Origin: Halobacillus litoralis
Lineage (GTDB): Bacteria > Bacillota > Bacilli > Bacillales > Halobacillaceae
DNA length: 64,000 nucleotides
Assembly: GCF_009856445.1 (NCBI RefSeq)
Contig: NZ_WMFA01000001.1
Location: forward strand, 1,030,659-1,094,658
Direction: 5' to 3'
A model generated the notes under the pieces. The model saw only the letters and a list, made by a program, of their open reading frames with translations. It had not been told where the DNA came from and made no database searches. Below, piece by piece: positions 55,482-64,000 of this stretch; position 1 is the stretch's first letter, and the number at the start of each line of letters is the position of its first letter. Position numbers and translations under genes: made by a program.

Positions 55482-55510
55482 TTGACAATAAATGAGGTTT
55501 TCGATACGAT
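55482..55510 (+). promoter_or_regulatory. promoter of the metK S-box transcript
   Basis: TTGACA (55482-55487), 17 bases, TACGAT (55505-55510). Transcription would start about 10 bases before the riboswitch. Confidence 0.75.
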
Positions 55511-55525
55511 AACGGAGAACGGATA

Positions 55526-55686
55526 CTCTCTTATCCAGAGTTGGTGGAGGGACAGGCCCTTTGAAACCCAGCAACCGTCATCGACATGACACGGTGCTAA
55601 CCTGAAGCAAGGAGTACATGCTCCTTGGACGATAAGAGCGAAAGGAAGCAGCCCCTTTCCTCGAATAGGAAAGGTTTTTTTCTTTT
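55526..55686 (+). promoter_or_regulatory. SAM-I riboswitch (S box) with terminator
   Basis: P1 pairs CTCTTATC (55527-55534) with GATAAGAG (55631-55638). Core motifs: CAGAGTTGGTGGAGGGACAG, GCCCTTTGAAACCCAGCAAC, GGTGCTAACCTG, and CTCCTTGGACGATAAG. The terminator (CCTTTCCTCGAATAGGAAAGG plus Ts) is at 55654-55686. High SAM terminates transcription. About 220 bases of leader follow before metK, holding a second copy of TCGAATAGGAAA. Confidence 0.95.
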
Positions 55687-55908
55687 TATAAGGCTTTTTC
55701 CAAACAGGGGATGAGCACAACTGATCGCCTGTAGCCTTTAATGAAGAAATATTCGAATAGGAAAACCTGTATATATTCCTATGTAAATGCTTCATTGGTT
55801 GTGAAAAGAGGCAACAAGAACATATATGAAACTTATAAAAGTTTCTGCACATACTGGTAAAGAGTTCCGTCTAATACTTTGTACTTACAGAAGGAGGAGT
55901 TTTTAAGA

Positions 55909-57105
55909 ATGCCTGCAAACCGCCGGTTATTCACATCAGAATCCGTTACGGAGGGACATCCGGACAAAATTTGTGATCAGATTTCTGATGCGATTTTAGA
56001 TGAAATTTTAAAAAACGACCCTAACGCTAGGGTTGCATGTGAGACAACAGTGACAACGGGACTTGTATTAGTTTCTGGTGAAATTAGTACAAATACTTAT
56101 GTAGATATTCCATCCATCGTCCGTCAGACGATTAAAGATATCGGTTATACTCGTGCGAAGTATGGGTTTGATGCGGATACATGTGCTGTTCTGACAGCAA
56201 TTGATGAGCAATCTCCTGATATTGCCGGAGGCGTGGATGTAGCTCTTGAATCCCGTGAAGGGAAAATGAGCGATGATGAAATCGAATCGATAGGTGCAGG
56301 AGACCAGGGATTAATGTTTGGCTTTGCTAATAATGAAACCAAAGAACTGATGCCTTTGCCAATCTCCCTGGCTCATAAACTATCTAAGCGTCTATCTGAT
56401 GTTAGAAATGATGGTACACTTGAGTATCTTCGTCCAGACGGAAAAACGCAGGTGACGGTAGAGTACGATGAAAACGACCAGCCAGTGCGCGTGGACACGA
56501 TCGTTATTTCTACCCAGCATGCGGAAGAAGTGACGCTTCAACAAATCCAGGAAGACTTGAAAAAACACGTGATCCAGCCGATCGTACCTGAAGGATACAT
56601 TGATGAACAGACGAAATATTTTATTAACCCGACCGGACGCTTCGTCATTGGAGGCCCACAAGGGGACGCCGGACTGACTGGAAGAAAAATTATCGTCGAC
56701 ACCTATGGTGGATATGCTCGTCATGGAGGGGGAGCTTTCAGTGGTAAAGACGCTACGAAAGTTGACCGTTCTGCTGCTTATGCTGCTCGTTATGTTGCAA
56801 AAAACATCGTAGCTGCTGGACTTGCGGATTCAGTAGAGGTTCAGCTTGCTTATGCTATCGGAGTAGCACAACCTGTTTCCATTGCCATTAACACAAATGG
56901 AACAGGTACAGTTTCTGAGGAGAAGTTAGTTGAAGCTGTACGTGAACTATTCGACCTGCGTCCAGCTGGCATCATTAAGATGTTAGACTTGCGCCGCCCT
57001 ATTTACCGACAAACGGCCGCATATGGTCATTTCGGACGTACGGATGTGGAGTTCCCATGGGAGCGCACAGATAAAGCGGAAGAATTGAAGGCACGCTGTC
57101 AATAA
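55909..57105 (+). CDS. metK: S-adenosylmethionine synthetase
   Basis: A 398-residue enzyme making SAM from methionine and ATP. Signatures: [20 protein letters not shown], the hexapeptide [11 protein letters not shown], and the glycine-rich [28 protein letters not shown] upstream selects ATG 55909; the frame is open ten codons more without a ribosome binding site. Controlled by the SAM riboswitch, so the product represses its own synthesis. Confidence 0.97.
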   Translation: MPANRRLFTSESVTEGHPDKICDQISDAILDEILKNDPNARVACETTVTTGLVLVSGEISTNTYVDIPSIVRQTIKDIGYTRAKYGFDADTCAVLTAIDEQSPDIAGGVDVALESREGKMSDDEIESIGAGDQGLMFGFANNETKELMPLPISLAHKLSKRLSDVRNDGTLEYLRPDGKTQVTVEYDENDQPVRVDTIVISTQHAEEVTLQQIQEDLKKHVIQPIVPEGYIDEQTKYFINPTGRFVIGGPQGDAGLTGRKIIVDTYGGYARHGGGAFSGKDATKVDRSAAYAARYVAKNIVAAGLADSVEVQLAYAIGVAQPVSIAINTNGTGTVSEEKLVEAVRELFDLRPAGIIKMLDLRRPIYRQTAAYGHFGRTDVEFPWERTDKAEELKARCQ

Positions 57106-57145
57106 GAAAAAACCGTTCCAACATTGTTGGAACGGCTTTTTTATT
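57106..57145 (+). terminator. terminator of metK
   Basis: AACCGTTCCAACATTGTTGGAACGGCTT with a T-run. Confidence 0.92.
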
Positions 57146-57164
57146 GTTCAGATAACTTATGGAA

Positions 57165-57680
57165 TTATGATTCTCGTATTTTTTTATAATACTGCCCTTT
57201 TTCCACGTAACTTTTCCTTATCCGATTGAGTTCTTTTATGTCTTCTTCATTCAGTTCTCTTATGACTTTGGCTGGACGTCCGAAAGCGAGTGTATTCGGT
57301 GGAATCACTTTCCCGGGGGGGACAAGACTCCCTGCGCCGATAAAAGCTTGTTCACCAATAACAGCGCCATCCAGAATAAGCGACCCCATGCCGATTAATG
57401 CATTTTCTTTTATATGGGCGGAATGAAGAGTGACTTGGTGACCGATGGTAACTCCATCTTCAATAATTAAAGGTTTGTCCGGGCTTTGATGTAAAAGGCT
57501 CAAATCTTGAATATTTGAGTTCTTACCAATATGTACAGGAGCAACATCTCCTCTAATTACGGTCTTAAACCAAACACTGGCGTTTTCTTGAATAGTTACA
57601 TCCCCTGTAATCACAGCATCCTCAGCTACATAGGCGCTTGGGTGAATATCAGGTATCTTTCCTTTATATTCGCAAATCAT
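57165..57680 (-). CDS. ytoA: gamma-carbonic anhydrase-family hexapeptide protein (YtoA)
   Basis: A 171-residue left-handed beta-helix protein. Hexapeptide repeats run through residues about 15-135 (AVITGDVTIQENASVWFKTV, GVTIGHQVTLHSAHIKENAL, IGMGSLILDGAVIGEQAFIG). His residues at the equivalent of the metal site (LLHQSPDKP, GHQVTLHSAH) are present, as in gamma-class carbonic anhydrases, but activity of YtoA-type proteins is not established. Confidence 0.88.
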   Translation of the reverse strand: MICEYKGKIPDIHPSAYVAEDAVITGDVTIQENASVWFKTVIRGDVAPVHIGKNSNIQDLSLLHQSPDKPLIIEDGVTIGHQVTLHSAHIKENALIGMGSLILDGAVIGEQAFIGAGSLVPPGKVIPPNTLAFGRPAKVIRELNEEDIKELNRIRKSYVEKGQYYKKIRES

Positions 57681-57739
57681 GAAAAACCCCCTTATACTAA
57701 TACTATTGATAGTATAGCAGAAGAAAAGAGGGGGATGCT

Positions 57740-58516
57740 GTGAAGAAAATAGAATCAGTCAATGATCGCGCTACGGTTGTGCTCGTTCATGGAGCCTTTG
57801 AACATTCAGGGCGGTACCATGAACTGGTCGACCAACTTCAAAAGGATGGATACTCTGTTATTTACGGCGATCTTCCAGGTCAGGGGCGTTCTTCAGGGAA
57901 AAGTGGACATATCTGTTCTTTTCAGGATTATGTCAATACCATAATGATGTGGATCCAAGAGGCAGACCCCGATAAAAAGATATTTTTAATGGGTCACAGT
58001 ATGGGAGGTCTTGCGGTTGTAAGAACAATGGAGGTTGCTCAACCAAAGGTGGATGGCGTCATTCTCTCTTCCCCTGCACTGGGACTTTTAAAAAAAGCGA
58101 GTCTGCCTTTGGAAATGGTGTCGTATATTTTAAACACTTTTGTCCCATCATTAAGACTCAAGGCACCTCAAGATCCTGAATATATCACACGTAATAAGGA
58201 TAAAATTATAGAGTTTCAACAAGATCCTATGATTATTGATAAAGTCTCTGTTCGCTGGTATCGTGAATTTCAAAAAGCGACGAGAGAAGCGTTCTCTGAT
58301 ATTCAACGCTTTCCTGATATCCCTTTATTACTGATGCAGGCTGAAGATGATTATATGGTGAGAATAGAGAAGACAGTGGAATGGTTTGACCGCGTACAGG
58401 TGAAAGAAAAAAGGTACAAACAGTGGCCTGGTCTTTATCATGAAATTTTTAATGAGCCTGAATGGAAAGATGTCTATCAACATACGCAATCCTTTTTAGA
58501 AGACCATATAAAGTAA
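57740..58516 (+). CDS. ytpA: YtpA-like lysophospholipase (alpha/beta hydrolase)
   Basis: A 258-residue alpha/beta hydrolase of the monoglyceride lipase/lysophospholipase type. The nucleophile elbow is FLMGHSMGGLAVVRTM, the oxyanion part VLVHGAFEHSGRYHEL, the Asp lies in AEDDYMV and the His in PGLYHEIFNEPE. In B. subtilis YtpA makes the lysophospholipid bacilysocin and forms an operon with ytpB, as here. The start codon is GTG with AGAGGGGG upstream. Confidence 0.88.
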   Translation: MKKIESVNDRATVVLVHGAFEHSGRYHELVDQLQKDGYSVIYGDLPGQGRSSGKSGHICSFQDYVNTIMMWIQEADPDKKIFLMGHSMGGLAVVRTMEVAQPKVDGVILSSPALGLLKKASLPLEMVSYILNTFVPSLRLKAPQDPEYITRNKDKIIEFQQDPMIIDKVSVRWYREFQKATREAFSDIQRFPDIPLLLMQAEDDYMVRIEKTVEWFDRVQVKEKRYKQWPGLYHEIFNEPEWKDVYQHTQSFLEDHIK

Positions 58517-58536
58517 ATCGGCAAGGAGGATTTCTT

Positions 58537-59613
58537 TTGACACGTGCAGTCCCAGGCAACGCCATCCTTTTAATGTACAGGGTGTATCGAAATATTTTTC
58601 CTGCTGTTCATGATGAATTGTCTTATTGGATTCAAAGAGCGAAATCGATTCCTGACGAAGAACTTAGAAGTCAAGCTTTAGCAAGTATTGAAGAAAAGAC
58701 GTTTCACTGTGAAGGTGGATCTATTTACTCGGTTCTCTCCCGAGGTAACGATAAACAGGCTATTCGTTTCATTGTTGCTTACCAAACCATCAGTGACTAT
58801 CTGGACAACCTATGTGACCGGAGCACCTCCATGAACCCTGACGATTTCAGAATGCTACATGAATCTATGATCGATGCCCTGACACCAGGAAATTCATTAA
58901 AAGATTATTATATCTATCGTGAGGAGCGGGATGATGGAGGATACCTTCATGAACTTGTGAAAACGTGCCAGCAAGTCCTTTCCCAAGCGGACGACTATCC
59001 AACCGTTAAGGAACAGGCGATAAAGTTAGGTAAGTTATATGGTGATCTGCAAGTTCATAAACATGTTATCGAAAATGAGAGGATTCCCAGACTGCAGAAT
59101 TGGTTCAAGGATTATCAAAAAGAGTGGCCAGAGCTTAGCTGGTATGAATTTTCAGCGTGTACAGGGTCTACTTTAGGAATTTTCTGCCTCGTGTCCTATA
59201 CGTTGAGTGGAAAGATGGATGCATCGTTATCCCGTCAAATTGAAAGAAGTTACTTTCCATATATGCAGGGATTACATATCTTACTTGATTATTATATTGA
59301 TCAGGAAGAAGATGAAAAAGAGGGAGATTTGAATTTCTGTGCTTACTACGATCATGAAGAAGAAATGAAGACACGTTTCCGGTATTTTGTCGAAAGGACA
59401 CATGAGGAAATTCAAAGGCTTCCAGATGCATCCTTTCACCAAATGATACATGAAGGGCTCGTTGGCATGTATCTAGCTGATCGTAAAGTGGGCAGACTTT
59501 CAAATGCTAAAAGCTTCGTGAAAGAAATGTTAAAAGTAAGTGGTAAGAAAGCGACGTTCTTTTATTACAATACAAAGATGTACCATAAATTAAAGCCTGG
59601 TCGTGAAATTTAA
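58537..59613 (+). CDS. ytpB: tetraprenyl-beta-curcumene synthase (YtpB)
   Basis: A 358-residue all-helical terpene synthase of the large-terpene (DUF2600) family, which in Bacillus cyclises heptaprenyl or tetraprenyl diphosphate to sesquarterpene precursors. The Asp-rich segment is AYQTISDYLDNLCDRSTSMN; a second acidic region is IDQEEDEKEGDLNFCAYYDH. The start is TTG with AAGGAGG 7 bases upstream. It lies 20 bases after ytpA. The terminator begins inside the last codons. Confidence 0.9.
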   Translation: MTRAVPGNAILLMYRVYRNIFPAVHDELSYWIQRAKSIPDEELRSQALASIEEKTFHCEGGSIYSVLSRGNDKQAIRFIVAYQTISDYLDNLCDRSTSMNPDDFRMLHESMIDALTPGNSLKDYYIYREERDDGGYLHELVKTCQQVLSQADDYPTVKEQAIKLGKLYGDLQVHKHVIENERIPRLQNWFKDYQKEWPELSWYEFSACTGSTLGIFCLVSYTLSGKMDASLSRQIERSYFPYMQGLHILLDYYIDQEEDEKEGDLNFCAYYDHEEEMKTRFRYFVERTHEEIQRLPDASFHQMIHEGLVGMYLADRKVGRLSNAKSFVKEMLKVSGKKATFFYYNTKMYHKLKPGREI

Positions 59614-59633
59614 CCGACCAGGCTTTTTTCTCT
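59592..59633 (+). terminator. terminator of ytpB, overlapping its coding end
   Basis: AAGCCTGGTCG and CGACCAGGCTT with a T-run. Confidence 0.85.
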
Positions 59634-59671
59634 TATAGGTAAACTAAGACTTCTAAGATGAAAACATAGGA

Positions 59672-60247
59672 TTATGAGAGTTTCTCGATGGCTAAGATAA
59701 AGGGTGGCGTTCTCTTCTTATTGATAAACCCGTAATGGAGGACTTGATAGTGCTTTGAATCTAACCCTGAAACATAATCCAGGATGGCTTCTTTCTCTTC
59801 AGCACCCCCGGGGTGTCCATGATAGACGACTAAAACCACCAGTCCACCTTTTTTTAAAGTCTCCAGTACGTTTTCGACCGACTGGATGGTCCCTTCAGGC
59901 TTGGTTACCACACTTTTATCACTGCCTGGCAAATAACCTAGATTGTAAATGGCAGCGGATATGTTGTGTTGGTGTTTGTCTTTTAGGTAGTTTTGTACAT
60001 TTGCATGGGAATCATGGATAAGGCTTGTATGGTTTGCAAGTCCGTGTTCTGCTAAACGCTCCTTGGTGTTGGAGATGGCTTTTTCCTGCACATCAAAGGC
60101 ATATACATGTCCTTCCTCTCCTACAAGTTCAGCTAGAAAAGCAGTATCGTGACCGTTGCCGCAGGTGCCATCTATTACGGCATCTCCTGGTTCTATCGTT
60201 TTTTTTATCAAAGAATGGGCATAGTCTAAAATTCGTTCAATCGTCAT
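59672..60247 (-). CDS. ytqB: class I SAM-dependent (rRNA-type) methyltransferase YtqB
   Basis: A 191-residue methyltransferase of the rRNA methylase family PF06962. Motif I is AVIDGTCGNGHDTAFLAEL and motif II is GHVYAFDVQEKAISNTKERL; the catalytic region is NLGYLPGSDKSVVTKPEGTI. The natural RNA substrate is not settled. The start is preceded by TTGGAGGATG. It diverges from leuS, with the T-box between them. Confidence 0.88.
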   Translation of the reverse strand: MTIERILDYAHSLIKKTIEPGDAVIDGTCGNGHDTAFLAELVGEEGHVYAFDVQEKAISNTKERLAEHGLANHTSLIHDSHANVQNYLKDKHQHNISAAIYNLGYLPGSDKSVVTKPEGTIQSVENVLETLKKGGLVVLVVYHGHPGGAEEKEAILDYVSGLDSKHYQVLHYGFINKKRTPPFILAIEKLS

Positions 60248-60334
60248 GTAACATCCTCCAATTGTATTGTTCTTTAGTATTGTAGCACGAACATCCCTTT
60301 CCTGTAGAAGAACGATCGGGTAGGCAGGGCCCGC

Positions 60335-60374
60335 TTGACAAAGCTGTTTTCATTCATTAATATACGGTTATAAT
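60335..60374 (+). promoter_or_regulatory. promoter region of leuS
   Basis: TTGACA (60335-60340), 17 bases, TAATAT (60358-60363). A perfect TATAAT follows at 60369-60374 without a well-placed -35. One or both may be used. Confidence 0.7.
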
Positions 60375-60380
60375 AGTAGC

Positions 60381-60613
60381 ATGACGTTGAAAAGGAGTAG
60401 TAGTGATTCTTTCAAGTGATAGAGAGGCAGCGGCTGGTGGAAGCTGTCCTTGAAATTCATGAACTCGCCTTGGATGTCGCAGAAGTGAAACCAAGTAGTT
60501 TCTGCCGGTGTGGTCGCCGTTATTGACGTCAAGTTGAACACAGATGTGTTAATTTGGGTGGTACCGCGGGAATCAAGCCTCTCGTCCCATACTGGGATGA
60601 GGGGCTTTTTATA
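60381..60613 (+). promoter_or_regulatory. T-box leader (tRNA-Leu sensing) of leuS
   Basis: T-box element GGGTGGTACCGCGGGAA at 60558-60574, which pairs with the uncharged tRNA end. Stem I carries AGAGAGGCAGCGGCTGGTGG and the specifier region CATGAACTCGCC, with CTC (Leu) at 60464-60466. The terminator (AAGCCTCTCGTCCC/GGGATGAGGGGCTT plus Ts) is at 60577-60613. Lack of charged tRNA-Leu allows read-through into leuS. Confidence 0.94.
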
Positions 60614-60643
60614 TTTTTAGAGAGATTATGAGGAGGCAATGAA

Positions 60644-63058
60644 ATGGCTTTTGATCATAAGACCATTGAAAAGAAATGGCAGAAATACTGGCTTGAAGAA
60701 AAGACGTTCAAGACAGACAGTTATTCAGACAAAAAGAAATTCTATGCATTGGATATGTTCCCATACCCATCAGGTGCAGGCCTACACGTTGGGCACCCGG
60801 AAGGATACACAGCTACAGACATCCTGTCCCGTATGAAGCGTATGCAGGGGTATGAAGTGCTTCATCCAATTGGTTGGGATGCTTTTGGACTTCCGGCAGA
60901 ACAATATGCACTGGATACAGGAAATGACCCTGAGGAATTCACAAAACAAAACATAGATACCTTCCGCAGGCAAATTCAGGAACTTGGGTTTTCCTATGAT
61001 TGGGATCGAGAAGTAAACACGACAGACCCTGATTACTATAAATGGACGCAATGGATCTTTTTGAAGCTTTATGAAAAGGGTCTGGCCTATATTGACGAAG
61101 TAGCCGTGAACTGGTGTCCGGCTCTTGGGACGGTACTTGCGAACGAAGAAGTTATCGATGGTCGTAGTGAACGAGGAGATCACCCTGTTGAACGTCGCCC
61201 GATGAAACAGTGGATGCTGAAGATCACAGCTTATGCGGATCGTCTTCTAGAAGATCTGGAAGAATTGGATTGGCCGGAAAGCATTAAAGATATGCAGAGA
61301 AATTGGATCGGCAAGTCAGAAGGGGCAGAAGTCACTTTTGAAATTGATGGGTTTGACCAATCTTTTGACGTGTTTACCACTCGTCCGGATACGTTATTTG
61401 GTGCAACTTATGCCGTTGTCGCGCCAGAACATCCGCTGGTCGATGAAATCGTCACATCAGAACAGAAGAATGCCGTATCCACGTATATCGAAAAAGCACA
61501 AAACAAGAGTGATCTTGAGCGTACAGACTTGGCTAAGGATAAATCAGGTGTCTTCACTGGTTCGTATGCGATCAATCCGATTAATGGAGAAAAACTTCCC
61601 ATCTGGGTGGCTGATTACGTATTGATGAGCTACGGCAGCGGTGCCATTATGGCGGTCCCTGCACACGATGAAAGAGATTTTGAATTCGCTCAGAAATTTG
61701 ACCTTCCCATTATACCAGTCGTAGAGGGAGAAAGTGTCGAGGAAGAAGCGTACACTGGAGATGGACCGCACATCAACTCTGACTTCTTGAACGGACTTGG
61801 GAAAGATGAAGCGATTGAAAAAGCGATCCAATGGCTTGAAGAAAACGGGAAAGGTAAGAAGCAAACGACTTACCGCCTTCGTGATTGGCTCTTCAGCCGT
61901 CAGCGTTATTGGGGTGAGCCGATTCCTGTCATCCATTGGGAAGATGGATCAATTACCGCAGTCAAGGAAGAAGAGCTTCCTGTTAAACTTCCGAAAACGA
62001 CGGAAATCAAACCATCCGGCACCGGGGAATCCCCGCTTGCTAATATTGATGAATGGGTTAATGTTGTAGATCCTGAAACAGGGATGAAGGGACGCAGGGA
62101 AACGAATACAATGCCACAATGGGCAGGTAGCTGCTGGTATTACCTTCGTTATATTGATGCGAACAATGAGGAAACGTTTGCTGATTATGAAGCCTTGAAA
62201 AAGTGGCTTCCGGTTGATGTGTATATTGGTGGTGCAGAGCACGCAGTTCTTCACCTGTTGTATGCACGTTTCTGGCACAAAGTCCTTTATGATGCAGGAG
62301 TCGTTCCAACCAAAGAACCATTCCAAAAGCTATTCAACCAAGGCATGATTCTTGGAGAAAATAATGAAAAAATGAGTAAGTCTAAAGGGAATGTAGTCAA
62401 TCCTGATGACATCGTCTACTCTCACGGAGCAGACACTTTGAGACTTTATGAAATGTTTATGGGGCCGCTTGATGCTTCAGTAGCATGGTCTGAGAACGGC
62501 TTGGACGGGGCTCGTCGTTTCCTTGATCGTGTATGGCGACTATTTGTTGTGGAAGACAAATTGTCTGAAGCAATTAAAGAGAATGCAGGGGATACTTCGT
62601 TAGAGAAGGTCTACCATGAAACCGTTAAAAAAGTGACCGAAAACTTTGAAGCCCTTCGTTTCAATACGGGAATCTCTCAAATGATGGTCTTTATTAACGA
62701 TGGTTATAAAGCAGACGTTTTACCGAAAGAGTATGTAGAAGGTTTTGTTAAACTTCTATCTCCTGTCGCTCCACACCTTGCAGAAGAACTATGGCAGAAA
62801 CTTGGGCACTCTGAAACGATCAGCTATCAGCCGTGGCCGGAGTATGACGAATCCAAACTTGTAGAAGATGAAGTAGAAATCGTAGTCCAGGTTATGGGTA
62901 AAGTGCGAGCGAAAATGATGGTTAATAAGGAAGCATCCAAAGAAGATCTTGAAAAACAGGCACTTGAAAATGCCGATGTAATGCAGTGGCTGGAAGGAAA
63001 GACAGTTAGAAAAGTCATTGCCGTACCAGGAAAGTTAGTTAATATTGTAGCCAATTAA
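60644..63058 (+). CDS. leuS: leucyl-tRNA synthetase
   Basis: An 804-residue class I synthetase of bacterial type. The HIGH motif is LHVGHPEGY (48-51 HVGH) and KMSKS is exact at 576-580. The CP1 editing domain is present ([29 protein letters not shown] with the editing Asp). Length and order are normal. It is regulated by the leucine T-box upstream. Confidence 0.97.
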   Translation: MAFDHKTIEKKWQKYWLEEKTFKTDSYSDKKKFYALDMFPYPSGAGLHVGHPEGYTATDILSRMKRMQGYEVLHPIGWDAFGLPAEQYALDTGNDPEEFTKQNIDTFRRQIQELGFSYDWDREVNTTDPDYYKWTQWIFLKLYEKGLAYIDEVAVNWCPALGTVLANEEVIDGRSERGDHPVERRPMKQWMLKITAYADRLLEDLEELDWPESIKDMQRNWIGKSEGAEVTFEIDGFDQSFDVFTTRPDTLFGATYAVVAPEHPLVDEIVTSEQKNAVSTYIEKAQNKSDLERTDLAKDKSGVFTGSYAINPINGEKLPIWVADYVLMSYGSGAIMAVPAHDERDFEFAQKFDLPIIPVVEGESVEEEAYTGDGPHINSDFLNGLGKDEAIEKAIQWLEENGKGKKQTTYRLRDWLFSRQRYWGEPIPVIHWEDGSITAVKEEELPVKLPKTTEIKPSGTGESPLANIDEWVNVVDPETGMKGRRETNTMPQWAGSCWYYLRYIDANNEETFADYEALKKWLPVDVYIGGAEHAVLHLLYARFWHKVLYDAGVVPTKEPFQKLFNQGMILGENNEKMSKSKGNVVNPDDIVYSHGADTLRLYEMFMGPLDASVAWSENGLDGARRFLDRVWRLFVVEDKLSEAIKENAGDTSLEKVYHETVKKVTENFEALRFNTGISQMMVFINDGYKADVLPKEYVEGFVKLLSPVAPHLAEELWQKLGHSETISYQPWPEYDESKLVEDEVEIVVQVMGKVRAKMMVNKEASKEDLEKQALENADVMQWLEGKTVRKVIAVPGKLVNIVAN

Positions 63059-63066
63059 ATGAGTTA

Positions 63067-63104
63067 TAAGCACCCTGTTTTTGTAAGCAGGGTGCTTTTT
63101 TATG
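63067..63104 (+). terminator. terminator of leuS
   Basis: AAGCACCCTG and CAGGGTGCTT with six Ts. Confidence 0.9.
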
Positions 63105-63176
63105 AGTGGCCGTATGCCTTGACTTTAATGAACAGTAAATTAAAATTAATGTGACGATTAATATGGAGGGATAAAA

Positions 63177-63488
63177 ATGAGCCAAATTAAAGAAATCACA
63201 CCTCAACAAGTGGAAGAGAAAATGAACAATAATGATGATTTTACTATAATTGATGTCAGAGAAGATGAAGAGGTTTCACAAGGTATGGTGCCGAACGCAA
63301 AGCATATACGCCTCGGTGATATTCCTGAGAAGATTGAAGATTTGCCTAAAGATCAAGAGTATGTGATGATCTGCCGTTCCGGGCGCCGGAGTATGAACGC
63401 TGCTGAATTCATGAAAGAAAGAGGTTTCGGTAACGTACAGAACATGGAAGGCGGAATGTTGAAATGGCAAGGTGAGCTTGTTTTTTAA
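63177..63488 (+). CDS. ytwF: rhodanese-like domain protein (YtwF type)
   Basis: A 103-residue single rhodanese domain, cytosolic. It opens with FTIIDVREDEEVSQGMVPNA and has the active-site Cys loop MICRSGRRSMNAAEFMKE. It moves sulfane sulfur from a donor to a thiol acceptor; the partner is unknown. ATATGGAGGG precedes the ATG. Such a gene follows leuS in related Bacillus genomes. Confidence 0.88.
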   Translation: MSQIKEITPQQVEEKMNNNDDFTIIDVREDEEVSQGMVPNAKHIRLGDIPEKIEDLPKDQEYVMICRSGRRSMNAAEFMKERGFGNVQNMEGGMLKWQGELVF

Positions 63489-63579
63489 AATGAGAGGTCT
63501 TGTTTGATTGGCTATTTTCTATGATTGCACACGCTCCTCGTTATTATGGGACGTCAAATGATCCTGCACACCTATCATG

Positions 63580-63612
63580 TGCCCCTTCTATAGAGGAGGG
63601 GCTTTTATTCAT
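63580..63612 (+). terminator. terminator before the rrn operon
   Basis: GCCCCTTC/GAGGGGC-type stem with TTTTATTC. The preceding 90 bases (63490-63579) have no gene. Confidence 0.7.
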
Positions 63613-63660
63613 TACTCTTCCTGGTTTTCGCAATTACATTAAAAAAATTCTATGAAACTA

Positions 63661-63689
63661 TTGACGTTAGGAAGCTCACGATGTATTAT
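63661..63689 (+). promoter_or_regulatory. rrn promoter P1
   Basis: TTGACG (63661-63666), 17 bases, TATTAT (63684-63689). Confidence 0.75.
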
Positions 63690-63764
63690 AGGTAACGTTG
63701 CTTATTTGGCAGCACGCAAAACATCTCTTTTAGAGATTTAATTCAACAAATTCTATTAAAGCTA

Positions 63765-63794
63765 TTGACGATATATAGTTGATTATGCTAGAAT
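63765..63794 (+). promoter_or_regulatory. rrn promoter P2
   Basis: TTGACG (63765-63770), 18 bases, TAGAAT (63789-63794). Tandem promoters are usual for Bacillus rrn operons. The leader includes TGATCTTTGAAAACTGAAC, typical upstream of 16S. Confidence 0.8.
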
Positions 63795-63931
63795 TTGATT
63801 ACTGTCGGGTAAGGCAGTAGTTGATCTTTGAAAACTGAACGAACCAACCAGTACGTCAAAACATTTCTTCTTTATAGAAGAGATTTGAAACAAAGCACAT
63901 TCGGTGTGCAAATGAGCAAGTCAAACTTAAC

Positions 63932-64000
63932 TTTTATGGAGAGTTTGATCCTGGCTCAGGACGAACGCTGGCGGCGTGCCTAATACATGCAAGTCGAGCG
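63932..64000 (+). rRNA. 16S rRNA, 5' end (truncated by window edge)
   Basis: AGAGTTTGATCCTGGCTCAG, GACGAACGCTGGCGGCGTGC and ACATGCAAGTCGAGCG are the universal 16S start. Only about 69 bases are present. The exact mature 5' end is set by comparison with B. subtilis and is uncertain by a few bases. Confidence 0.97.

Noticed and set aside
55478..55852. 124-codon ORF on the minus strand
   Set aside because: It is antisense to the S-box and its terminator; the open frame is accidental.
60381..60643. A tRNA gene near leuS
   Set aside because: The structured region is a T-box leader with its own terminator; no cloverleaf is seen.
60782..61183. 133-codon minus-strand ORF within leuS
   Set aside because: Shadow of the conserved leuS frame; no ribosome binding site.

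Overview
The window is a stretch of a Bacillaceae (Firmicutes) chromosome. It carries a Bacillus-type SufCDSUB operon, sporulation genes (yunB, lytH, yutC, kapB), a SAM (S-box) riboswitch on metK, a leucine T-box on leuS, AGGAGG-type ribosome binding sites throughout, and the start of a 16S rRNA gene. Gene order follows the Bacillus subtilis chromosome from the suf operon through the yun, yut, yum, yui, yug, men and ytk-yto-ytp-ytq blocks to leuS, with many gaps (order compared from memory). The abundance of Na+-coupled transporters and the type of intergenic repeat suggest a halophilic genus such as Halobacillus, Pontibacillus or Thalassobacillus; the genus is inference only.

Layout. 1-3.7 kb: 3' part of the suf Fe-S assembly operon. 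3.7-4.5 kb: a composite repeat. 4.5-8 kb: yunE, yunD, a gutted HD-GYP gene and yunB. 7.9-11.8 kb: a lysine riboswitch with an NhaC-type transporter, then an NSS methionine/alanine transporter with its 33-residue small subunit. 11.8-18.5 kb: lytH, yutC, yutD, yutE, yutF, yutG and several uncharacterised proteins. 18.6-26.5 kb: a D-2-hydroxyacid dehydrogenase, four small Fe-S or thiol-related proteins (yutI, yuzD, yuzB, yutM), yumC, yumB, yuiB, yuiC and yuiD. 26.7-40.1 kb: pepA, deoD, kapB, a Cu/Zn-SOD lipoprotein, patB, an XRE regulator, yugI, yuzA, a butanol-type dehydrogenase, pgi, yugN, the K+ channel yugO, a thioredoxin-like protein and an M42 peptidase. 40.2-41.2 kb: an FMN riboswitch with ribU. 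41.2-51.4 kb: a near-complete menaquinone cluster (menI-like thioesterase, menA, menF-D-H-B-E-C). 51.4-64 kb: ytkD, pckA, S-box metK, ytoA, ytpA-ytpB, ytqB, T-box leuS, a rhodanese, and the tandem promoters and 5' end of an rrn operon.

The genes form coherent groups. SufS, SufU, SufB and SufD with the A-type carrier YutM and the NifU-like YutI cover Fe-S biogenesis and delivery. YumB (type II NADH dehydrogenase) would feed electrons into the menaquinone made by the men genes. Pgi, PckA and the alcohol dehydrogenase belong to central carbon metabolism. Four RNA regulators (lysine, FMN, SAM, tRNA-Leu) each sit directly upstream of the gene that transports, makes or uses their ligand.

The most unusual content is a family of intergenic repeats: four large composites of about 440-600 bp and four shorter relatives of about 170-230 bp. 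Each composite pairs two different GC-rich arms head to head around a conserved core. The arms of different types keep the same nested stems through compensatory changes. This argues for selection on, or mobility of, a folded nucleic acid. I do not recognise it as a named family. No CRISPR array, transposase, prophage or biosynthetic island was found.
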